Shown: piece by piece, positions 1-5,068 of the stretch
Layout of the letters: each line of letters starts with the position of its first letter
Position numbering within the stretch: position 1 is the stretch's first letter
Assembly: GCA_022615215.1 (NCBI GenBank)
Contig: JAKEHD010000115.1
Span: 1-5,508 of the forward strand
DNA: 5,508 bases
Direction of reading: 5' to 3'
Source of the DNA: Blastocatellia bacterium
Lineage (GTDB): Bacteria > Acidobacteriota > Blastocatellia > UBA7656
The notes under the pieces: generated by a model
Databases searched by the model: none
Told to the model about the DNA's origin: nothing
What the model saw: only the letters and a program-made list of their open reading frames with translations
Translations under genes and position numbers: made by a program

Positions 1-50
1 AAACTCACAGCGGGCGCGCGTCCGATGGTATCTCTACTCAAAACTGTCAT
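1..50 (-). CDS. possible 5' fragment of a further minus-strand gene (unrecognised)
   Basis: An ATG at 50-48 opens a frame that runs to the left edge without a stop, reading MTVLSRDTIGRAPAVS. Only a weak purine stretch (CGGGATGAA) precedes it, and 16 codons are too few to recognise a family. It lies about 210 bp beyond the peroxiredoxin stop in the same direction, with repeat structures between, so it would probably be a separate transcription unit. The same frame is open further upstream (to about 195) but with no better start. This is a tentative call based only on an open frame and its position. Confidence 0.2.
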   Translation of the reverse strand, partial: MTVLSRDTIGRAPAVS

Positions 51-58
51 TTCATCCC

Positions 59-82
59 GCGCGCAGTATATAGACTGCGCGC
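59..82. repeat. perfect 9-bp inverted repeat, GC-rich hairpin
   Basis: GCGCGCAGT (59-67) and ACTGCGCGC (74-82) form a perfect 9-bp stem with a 6-base ATATAG loop. No T-run follows on either strand, so it is not a typical intrinsic terminator. A third GCGCGC (14-19), flanked by TCACAG (5-10), can pair instead with GCGCGC-CTGTGA (77-88), giving a larger alternative fold with a 3-base bulge. The AT-rich TATATA (67-72) inside the repeat could be a promoter -10 covered by an operator, but no convincing -35 lies at the right distance. It could be a protein-binding site, a transcript-end structure, or a dispersed palindromic element. Confidence 0.55.
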
Positions 83-101
83 CTGTGATTCGACCGAGCG
101 G

Positions 102-149
102 TTTATAACTCGCAGAGCGCCTGTTCACGATGTTCGCATCGCTGACCAC
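102..149 (-). pseudogene. degraded duplicate of the peroxiredoxin 3' end
   Basis: Bases 102-137 match 261-296, the last codons of the selenoperoxiredoxin gene, at 27 of 36 positions by eye and without gaps. Read on the minus strand this copy encodes QRCEHREQALCEL and a stop, against VNAREHPEELLCEL and a stop in the intact gene; EH.E..LCEL is shared. A 9-base direct repeat, GCTGACCAC, occurs at 141-149 beside this copy and at 249-257 just past the real stop codon. The pattern suggests a partial tandem duplication that has since decayed. No other part of a second peroxiredoxin is visible. Chance similarity cannot be excluded over so short a span. Confidence 0.4.
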
Positions 150-162
150 CGACCCAATTTGG

Positions 163-245
163 AACGATGAATGATGAAGAAGGAGCTTTATTCAAAGCAT
201 AATCCGGCTCCGAGTTCATCGTTGCGGCGTTCCTCATTCATCGTT
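163..245. repeat. nested inverted repeats downstream of the peroxiredoxin gene
   Basis: AACGATGAATGA (163-174) and TCATTCATCGTT (234-245) are perfect 12-bp inverted arms. Inside them lie GGAGC (182-186) with GCTCC (207-211), and a small hairpin GCTTT-ATTC-AAAGC (185-198). TTCATCGTT recurs at 215-223 and 237-245. The element starts 17 bp past the peroxiredoxin stop, so it would fold at the 3' end of the operon transcript. There is no U-tract, so Rho-independent termination is not supported. An mRNA-stabilising structure or a small dispersed repeat (REP- or MITE-like) fits as well. Confidence 0.5.
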
Positions 246-261
246 TCTGCTGACCACTGAT

Positions 262-699
262 TTATAGTTCGCAAAGCAACTCTTCGGGGTGTTCGCGCGC
301 ATTGACCTGCTCGAAGGCGTGAGATATGCGGCCTTCGGGGTCTATCACATAAGTGATGCGGCGAGCATATCCGTCCGTAGGTTCGTCGCACGCGCTGTAG
401 GCCATGCCTACACGACGGTCAGTGTCCGAGAGCAGTCGGAATGGAAAGTCGAACTTCTCGGCGAATGCGCGGTTCTCTTCCTCAGTGTCGAAGCTCACGC
501 CGAGTATCTCCGCATTTTTATCAGCGTATTGTTGGATTCGATCACGGAACCCAATTCCCTCGGCCGTTCAGCCGGGGGTGTCGGCCTTTGGATAAAACCA
601 CAGTACGACTCTTTTGCCGCTCAGGCTGCTGAGTCTCACATCTTCACCCGTGTGCGCTTTTGCTGTGAAATCCGGCGCTATGTCTCCTACGTTCAGCAT
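262..699 (-). CDS. selenocysteine-containing peroxiredoxin (BCP/PrxQ-like), TGA read as Sec
   Basis: Thiol peroxidase of the AhpC/TSA superfamily, expected to reduce hydrogen peroxide and organic hydroperoxides in the cytoplasm with electrons from a thioredoxin-like donor. The reading begins MLNVGDIAPDFTA, typical of BCP/PrxQ, with a strong AAAGGAGG site 6-8 bases before the ATG. Strand beta3 and the active site read VVLWFYPKADTPG-U-TAEGIGFRD. Codon 44 (570-568) is TGA at the peroxidatic Cys position, and the frame continues to a natural stop with normal family features (LGVSFDT, FPFRLLSDTDRRV, YARRITYVIDPEGRI). The total of 145 residues is slightly under the usual 150-155. A SECIS-like hairpin follows the TGA at 532-554. 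The BCP resolving Cys position (+5) is Ile49; only Cys104 and Cys143 remain, so it may act as a one-Sec enzyme or use a distant Cys. It is the last gene of the LLM-hydrolase operon, 23 bp after the hydrolase stop. Standard gene callers would report only a 78-residue fragment from an internal GTG. The alternative is a nonsense mutation or sequencing error. Confidence 0.85.
532..554 (-). promoter_or_regulatory. putative bacterial SECIS hairpin of the selenoperoxiredoxin
   Basis: On the minus-strand transcript, UUGGGUUC (554-547) pairs with GAAUCCAA (539-532) over 8 bp including one G-U, closing a 7-base loop CGUGAUC. The loop begins 21 nucleotides after the UGA, and G is its second base. Bacterial SECIS elements recognised by SelB lie just downstream of the UGA inside the coding region and have a short stem with a G among the first two loop bases, so position and form agree. 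A competing smaller hairpin (GGAA/UUCC around UUGGG) overlaps it. The fold was found by eye and no energies were computed. Confidence 0.65.
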
Positions 700-722
700 A
701 TCAGTCCTCCTTTATTTTCAAT

Positions 723-1568
723 CTATGATCGGCCTAAAAAATCGCTTATGGCCGCGACGAAATCGTCTTCCCCCTCGAACATGAGCATGTGGCCGCAGTC
801 TTTTATCTTCACTACGCGCGAATCCTTGATACGCGCGGCCCACTCTTCTGCATAAGCTGTAGGTATAAGTTTATCATCATCGCCCCAGATTATGAGAGTC
901 GGGGATTTGATGCGGCGCAATCGGCCCGCGAGTTTTGGATTATGGCCCGGCGGGTTCCAGGCCAATCGCGCGGTTGCAGCCATAGCTTTATAGGCTGCGG
1001 CCATGCGCTCTTCGTCGGCCTCGGTGGGAATCAACAACTCTGCCAGATAAGAGTTCGGGTCATGAAAATTGATCTCTCTGAGGCGCAAGGGTCGGCGAAG
1101 GAAAGCGAAAAGGTCTGTCATGGGATGATCGGCCATCCATAGGCCTGCCGACGCCGCGAGCACTAACCGCTTCACACGGTCGGGGTAGCGTGTAGCAAAC
1201 TCCGCCGCTATCCAGCCTCCGAGCGATACGCCCGCGATGTTGATACGGTCCTGGCCGAGGTAATCGAGAAGGTCCAGGTAATGAAAGATCATGTCTTCCA
1301 TGGAATCGATCTCTTCTATGCCTTCGGAGTCGGCGAATCCGGGATGCGCGGGCGCTATGACTCGAAACCGTTCGGCCAGCTTCTGATGAAACGGCAGCCA
1401 GAGGTTTTCGCCATACGCAGAATGCAGATACAAGAGAGGCTCGCCCTCGCCGCCTTCCATGATCTGTATCTTGCGGCCGTCGAGGTCGATGAAGCGGGTG
1501 TGTTTCTCGGTAGCCTCGTACCATTTCACTTTAAGACCGTACTGGAGCTTCTTGAGCTTGTCTAACAT
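723..1568 (-). CDS. alpha/beta hydrolase fold enzyme
   Basis: Soluble alpha/beta hydrolase of 281 residues, resembling the meta-cleavage-product hydrolase/esterase group; the substrate is unknown. The nucleophile elbow is G-V-S115-L-G-G, the acid is probably Asp232 in WGDDDKLIP, and the base is His260 in CGHMLMFE, so the catalytic triad is complete and in canonical order. The oxyanion-hole region reads LHSAYG (residues 48-53), with Ser where HG is usual. A cap segment spans about 143-210 (DLFAFLRRPLRLREINFHDP onward). The start at 1568 has GAGGT 8 bases upstream, inside the preceding gene, and overlaps that gene by 38 bp, so translation is probably coupled. Sharing an operon with an LLM flavin oxidoreductase suggests that it hydrolyses an oxygenated product such as an ester, lactone or ring-cleavage product. 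That role is inference. Confidence 0.9.
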   Translation of the reverse strand: MLDKLKKLQYGLKVKWYEATEKHTRFIDLDGRKIQIMEGGEGEPLLYLHSAYGENLWLPFHQKLAERFRVIAPAHPGFADSEGIEEIDSMEDMIFHYLDLLDYLGQDRINIAGVSLGGWIAAEFATRYPDRVKRLVLAASAGLWMADHPMTDLFAFLRRPLRLREINFHDPNSYLAELLIPTEADEERMAAAYKAMAATARLAWNPPGHNPKLAGRLRRIKSPTLIIWGDDDKLIPTAYAEEWAARIKDSRVVKIKDCGHMLMFEGEDDFVAAISDFLGRS

Positions 1569-2685
1569 AAGGCATTACCTCTTCGGCGAATAATTTCATG
1601 CTGCGGCGGGCCTGCTCGTGCGTAACGGCCCCAATCTGCATCCCCGTCAATATGTTTCCCACGCCGAGTTCTTTCTGATAATGGATCAGCTTGTCGCGCA
1701 CGGTCGCGGGGCTTCCGACTATCGCGTATACGCCCTCTTCTATCTGGTCCCAGGTCTCTACGGAGGCGAGGAACTTGCCCTGGTTCTTGATTATCGAGAG
1801 GGCGGATTTTACGGACGTATAGCCGGGAGGCGATATGTCTATACCGAGGAGCAGTTTTTTGGCGAAGTACCATAGGCTTGATTCGAACTCTTCGCGCGCC
1901 TGCCGGTCGGTCTCGGCCACATAGATCGGTATGGCCCAGCCGGTTTGATCGGGAGAGGGTTCATAGCCTTCGCGCGCGCAGGCTTCGCGGAACATGTCGA
2001 ATGTGCGCTTGAAGACGCTTATGTGAAAATAGGGAATGCCCATGTATGAGTAACGACGTTTTGCGACGAACTCCATAGTTTCAATCGATCCGACTCCTGG
2101 AACCCAGATAGGCGGATGAGGTTTTTGCAAGGGGAGCGGCCAGGGATTGACGTAGTTGAGTTTGTAATGCTTCGAGAAGAAGCGAAACGGACCCGGCTCG
2201 GTCCAGGCTCTGATTATCAGGTCGTGAGCTTCTCTGAACATCTCGCGCGCGTAGGTTGGATTGACGCCGTAGGAGAAGTATTCCGGCCCGCCGCCCACGA
2301 CGAACCCGGCTATCAAACGGCCTTCGGATATGCAATCTATCATGGCGAACTCTTCGGCTATGCGAGTGGGCGGATTGTAGAGCGGCAGGGCATTGCCTAT
2401 GACAGCGATCTTTACCCGTTTGGTTTGCCTGGCAAGGATGGCTGCCATGAGATTGGGCGAAGGCATGAGACCGTAAGCATTCTGGTGATGCTCGTTTACG
2501 CATAAGCCGTCAAATCCTGCCTCTTCGGCGTAAACGAGCGTATCGAGGTATTCATTATAGAGACGGCTCCCCTTTTCGGGGTCGAAGAGAGTATTCGGGC
2601 ACCATATCCACGCCGAGTCGTATTTCTTTTCGAAATCATCGGGCAGATAAGGCCAGCTCATGAGATGAAAGAAGAAGAATTTCAT
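1531..2685 (-). CDS. LLM class flavin-dependent oxidoreductase (bacterial luciferase-like)
   Basis: TIM-barrel flavin enzyme of the luciferase-like monooxygenase superfamily, 384 residues, a full-length single-domain member. These enzymes use FMNH2 or F420 to oxidise or reduce small organic molecules in the cytoplasm; the cofactor and substrate here cannot be told. Family marks include YAEEAGFDGLCVNEHH (52-67), SPNLMAAILARQTKRVKIAVIGNALPLYNPPTRIAEEFAMIDCISEGRLIAGFVVGG-like beta/alpha repeats (76-132), PHPPIWVPGVGS (189-200), and a C-terminal GSPATVRDKL motif (324-333). The MKFFFFHLM start is typical of the group, where a first beta strand precedes a WPYLP segment. A GGGGG stretch 9 bases before the ATG is a modest ribosome site. 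It is the first gene of the three-gene operon, so its promoter should lie in 2690-2820. Confidence 0.92.
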   Translation of the reverse strand: MKFFFFHLMSWPYLPDDFEKKYDSAWIWCPNTLFDPEKGSRLYNEYLDTLVYAEEAGFDGLCVNEHHQNAYGLMPSPNLMAAILARQTKRVKIAVIGNALPLYNPPTRIAEEFAMIDCISEGRLIAGFVVGGGPEYFSYGVNPTYAREMFREAHDLIIRAWTEPGPFRFFSKHYKLNYVNPWPLPLQKPHPPIWVPGVGSIETMEFVAKRRYSYMGIPYFHISVFKRTFDMFREACAREGYEPSPDQTGWAIPIYVAETDRQAREEFESSLWYFAKKLLLGIDISPPGYTSVKSALSIIKNQGKFLASVETWDQIEEGVYAIVGSPATVRDKLIHYQKELGVGNILTGMQIGAVTHEQARRSMKLFAEEVMPYVRQAQEAPVRS

Positions 2686-2713
2686 TATGTCGAACCCCCG
2701 CCTTGATCTTCAA

Positions 2714-2725
2714 TTTGAATTCAAA
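2714..2725. promoter_or_regulatory. 12-bp palindrome in the LLM operon leader
   Basis: TTTGAATTCAAA is a perfect palindrome 28-39 bp upstream of the LLM start codon, in a position where an operator could act. A second, looser symmetry lies further out: TGCATT (2742-2747) with AATGCA (2766-2771). No regulator gene is in view and the site matches no specific operator I recognise. AT-rich palindromes of this size can occur by chance. Confidence 0.3.
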
Positions 2726-2784
2726 CAGGCCGCAGAGTGAATGCATTTATGGAACGAATACATTTAATGCAAGCCGAGCCGGAT

Positions 2785-2811
2785 GATATAACATAAGCTC
2801 GCGTCGCTCAA
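2785..2811 (-). promoter_or_regulatory. weak candidate promoter of the LLM-hydrolase-peroxiredoxin operon
   Basis: On the minus strand TTGAGC (2811-2806) is followed, after 15 bases, by TATATC (2790-2785), which is preceded by TGT and so resembles an extended -10. Spacing is short and both boxes are imperfect. A second choice is TTGCAT (2772-2767), 17 bases, TAAATG. The operon must be transcribed from this region, but the exact site is uncertain. Confidence 0.25.
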
Positions 2812-2850
2812 GGCGGTCTGAATTTGCCCGAAAGATGGGGGGTGAGAAAA

Positions 2851-2879
2851 TTGACACTACCGATAAGAGACTGTATTCT
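2851..2879 (+). promoter_or_regulatory. sigma70-type promoter for tRNA-Arg
   Basis: TTGACA (2851-2856), a 17-base spacer and TATTCT (2874-2879) give a consensus -35, optimal spacing and a good -10. The start point would fall near 2886, about 75 bases before the tRNA, and no other gene lies between. A second TTGACA at 2944-2949 has no -10 at a usable distance. Confidence 0.7.
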
Positions 2880-2902
2880 TTTTTCGGTTCTAAAACGGTT
2901 GT

Positions 2903-2939
2903 TCGGACTAATGAATCATTGATGTCCGATCAAGCGGAC
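2903..2939 (+). other. tRNA leader with two mutually exclusive hairpins
   Basis: TCGGAC (2903-2908) can pair with GTCCGA (2924-2929), or GTCCG (2924-2928) can pair with CGGAC (2935-2939) around a 6-base loop. The central arm is shared, so only one hairpin can form at a time. It lies in the 5' leader between promoter and tRNA-Arg and may simply be a processing structure. No U-run follows, so attenuation is not supported. Confidence 0.3.
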
Positions 2940-2961
2940 GGAGTTGACAGATACAGTTTAA

Positions 2962-3034
2962 GCCCGCGTAGCTCAGGGGATAGAGCGTTGGTCTCCGGAA
3001 CCAAAGGCCGCTGGTTCGAATCCAGCCGCGGGTA
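2962..3034 (+). tRNA. tRNA-Arg (anticodon CCG)
   Basis: A complete 73-nt cloverleaf. The acceptor stem GCCCGCG pairs with CGCGGGT (first pair G-U). The D stem is GCTC/GAGC with an AGGGGATA loop. The anticodon stem is TTGGT/ACCAA around CTCCGGA, with CCG at 2995-2997 reading the arginine codon CGG. A 5-base variable loop follows. The T stem is GCTGG/CCAGC around TTCGAAT, with discriminator A at 3034. CCA is not encoded, so it must be added by tRNA nucleotidyltransferase. It lies upstream of the putative defence cassette, as tRNA genes often do at island borders, but no second copy of its 3' end is seen in the window. Confidence 0.97.
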
Positions 3035-3188
3035 TTTGATAAATCAATAATTTACAGCTATCGAAGAGATGGCCTTTTACCTGACGGACACATTTCTCAA
3101 TTATGTGCTGTCTCCTGGAAACGGCGATCTGCGAATCAACTACAGTAACTAACAGTTATCAGGCTGGTAAGACTCGGCCAAAAACACA

Positions 3189-3226
3189 TTGAGACTCGGA
3201 TTTTCCCCATACCGGTATCGTCTCAA
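3189..3226 (+). promoter_or_regulatory. inverted repeat in the leader of the DUF262 gene
   Basis: TTGAGAC (3189-3195) and GTCTCAA (3220-3226) are perfect 7-bp arms 24 bases apart. Between them lies ATACCGGTAT (3209-3218), itself a perfect 10-bp palindrome. The structure ends 62 bp before the DUF262 start codon, where an operator or leader hairpin would act. Another short symmetry, TAACT-AAC-AGTTA, lies at 3146-3158. The repeats are directly visible; a regulatory role is inferred. Confidence 0.4.
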
Positions 3227-3288
3227 CGTCTATCGTTAAATGAAGCTGTAATAAAGTCAGAAGCCTCGGAATCTCGGAGGGAATATAA

Positions 3289-5040
3289 ATGCCAAAGATC
3301 GATACTTCTGTTGGTGAACTTGTCGACATGATTGCGCGGGGAGAGTTGCGGCTGCCTGAGATGCAACGCCGCTATGTCTGGACATCGACTCGCGTCCGCG
3401 ATCTTCTTGACTCTCTCTATCGCGGCTACCCTTCCGGGAGCATCCTCGTTTGGGAGACCGATCAGGCACAGCCAAGCCGCGATCTTGCCGTTCAGCAATC
3501 ACAAAGCCCTTTTACAGGCCATAAGCTTCTCCTGGACGGACAGCAACGCCTCACATCGCTTTCCGCAGTATTGCGTGGCGAACCTGTTATCGTGAAAAAC
3601 CGGAAGCGCCCCATAGACATTGCCTTCAACCTCGATCATCCTGAAGGCCCCCCGACGGAAATCCTCGAAATCGAAGATGACTCGGCAACATTGAATGGCG
3701 ACGATGAGACAATCCTGGAAGGCGAAGACGATGAGTATACCCCTTCGATTCAGGAGCGTCTCAAACAACGCACCTTCGTTGTAGCCAGCCGCGCATTATT
3801 GTCATCGCCTTCCTGGGTGCTGGTTTCCGATATTTTCAAAGGTGAAAAGACCGATTGGCAACTGGTCAAAGAACTGGTTGGTTCGCCCGACGATCCGAGC
3901 TATGAACTTTATACGAAGCGATTACAAAGGGTCAGGGCTATTCGCAATTATATGTATGTCATGCAAGTCCTGCCGCGAGGCTTCTCTTATGAAGAAGTCG
4001 CTGAGATTTTCGTGCGCGTCAACTCGCTCGGCATAAAGCTTCGCGGATCGGATTTGGCTCTGGCCCTCGTCACCGCAAAGTGGCCCAGTTCCCTTAAACT
4101 GTTCGAGGAGTTCATAGACGAATGTGAAGAAGGCTGGTTCACTCTCGATCTCGGCTTGATCGTTCGCACACTGGTCGTCTTTGCAACGCGCCAAAGCCGT
4201 TTCCGCACGGTCGGGACGATCTCAATAGAGAAACTGAAGGCCGCCTGGGAAGAGGCAAAAAACGGCCTGCGGTTCTCGATCAATTTCCTGAAAGCGAATG
4301 CCGGAGTCGAAGACGAATCCTTGCTCTCATCGCCTTTTCTGATGATTCCAATCGCCGTACTCGGCGTGTTGCGCGATGAACGCTTGTCAAATGAAGACGA
4401 GCGAAATCTTTTAAGGTGGCTTTACATCGCCAATGCACGCGCCCATTATTCCAGTTCCAGTGAAACGAAACTGGATGTAGACCTGAACCTGCTGTTTCGC
4501 GGAAACGGGCCTGAGAGCTTGATGGGGCCTTTGGAGAGTCAGTTCGCTCGCCTGAATATAGAACCATCGGATTTTGCTGGCCGAGGCGCTCGCAGCGCCC
4601 TGTTCTCTTTAGCTTACCTGGCTCTCAAACATGCAGGCGCAAAAGACTGGTTTTCGGGACTTGGTTTATCCCTTACACATCAAGGTAGATACCACTTCAT
4701 TCAGTTCCACCATATCTTTCCAAAGTCGTTACTACAACAGGCAGGGTACGAGAAGTCAGAGATCAACGAGATAGCGAACATGGCTTTCATAACGGGCCGG
4801 ACCAATCGCCGTATATCAAACAAAACCCCTGGTGATTATTTCAAAGACATTATCCAACTCAGGGGTGAAGATACTTTGCGCCATCAAAAAATCCCTATGG
4901 ATCAGGAGCTATGGAAGATAGAGAACTACCGCGATTTTCTTGAGGAGCGCAGAAAACTTCTGGCCGCATCGATTAATGAGTTTATCAACCGGGCTTATGA
5001 GACGGGTTCTGTGACAGTTTTTCAATCCGACGAGGACTGA
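3289..5040 (+). CDS. DUF262-DUF1524 putative nuclease (GmrSD/SspE-like), defence-associated
   Basis: Protein of 583 residues with two recognisable ends. The N-terminal DUF262 domain (ParB/sulfiredoxin-like fold) shows LPEMQRRYVW (22-31), GYPSGSILVW (46-55) and the signature LLLDGQQRLTSL (80-91), whose DGQQR is the nucleotide-binding or hydrolysing motif in GmrS/SspE relatives. FVRVNSLGIKLRGSDLALALV (241-261) is the second conserved DUF262 block. The C-terminal DUF1524-type His-Me nuclease motif is HHIFPKS (474-480) with NMAFITGRTNRRISNKTPGDYF (497-518). An acidic stretch (about 127-150) separates DUF262 blocks. Family members include type IV restriction enzymes that cut modified phage DNA and SspE, which acts with phosphorothioate modification. 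The ATG has GGAGGG 7 bases upstream. The gene ends 28 bp before a DNA methyltransferase and is probably co-transcribed with it, which supports an anti-phage role. The target modification is unknown. Confidence 0.88.
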   Translation: MPKIDTSVGELVDMIARGELRLPEMQRRYVWTSTRVRDLLDSLYRGYPSGSILVWETDQAQPSRDLAVQQSQSPFTGHKLLLDGQQRLTSLSAVLRGEPVIVKNRKRPIDIAFNLDHPEGPPTEILEIEDDSATLNGDDETILEGEDDEYTPSIQERLKQRTFVVASRALLSSPSWVLVSDIFKGEKTDWQLVKELVGSPDDPSYELYTKRLQRVRAIRNYMYVMQVLPRGFSYEEVAEIFVRVNSLGIKLRGSDLALALVTAKWPSSLKLFEEFIDECEEGWFTLDLGLIVRTLVVFATRQSRFRTVGTISIEKLKAAWEEAKNGLRFSINFLKANAGVEDESLLSSPFLMIPIAVLGVLRDERLSNEDERNLLRWLYIANARAHYSSSSETKLDVDLNLLFRGNGPESLMGPLESQFARLNIEPSDFAGRGARSALFSLAYLALKHAGAKDWFSGLGLSLTHQGRYHFIQFHHIFPKSLLQQAGYEKSEINEIANMAFITGRTNRRISNKTPGDYFKDIIQLRGEDTLRHQKIPMDQELWKIENYRDFLEERRKLLAASINEFINRAYETGSVTVFQSDED

Positions 5041-5068
5041 GCCGCCAGCGGCAAAAGAAGGAGTCGAA

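Noticed and set aside
59..82. Hairpin as a Rho-independent terminator
   Set aside because: The stem is strong but no T-run follows it on either strand.
1..195. Minus-strand open frame running from about 195 to the left edge as a longer gene
   Set aside because: Only a weak GTG start (149) without a ribosome site is available, it crosses several inverted repeats, and no family is recognisable. Only the short ATG start at 50 is kept, at low confidence.
262..498. Short 78-residue redoxin starting at an internal GTG
   Set aside because: It lacks the active site and N-terminal half. The upstream in-frame sequence has the full family fold, a strong ribosome site and a TGA at the catalytic position, so the longer Sec-containing reading is better.
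289..855. Long plus-strand open frame (188 codons) antisense to the peroxiredoxin and hydrolase
   Set aside because: It lies opposite two clearly recognisable minus-strand genes, crosses their junction, has no family features and no good ribosome site. It is a shadow frame.
2944..2949. Second TTGACA box immediately before the tRNA
   Set aside because: A -10 at 16-18 bases would fall inside the tRNA and the bases there (CGTAGC) do not fit.
2835..3050. Plus-strand open frame of 71 codons before and across the tRNA
   Set aside because: It covers the promoter, leader and the whole tRNA-Arg gene, so it cannot be a normal protein gene.
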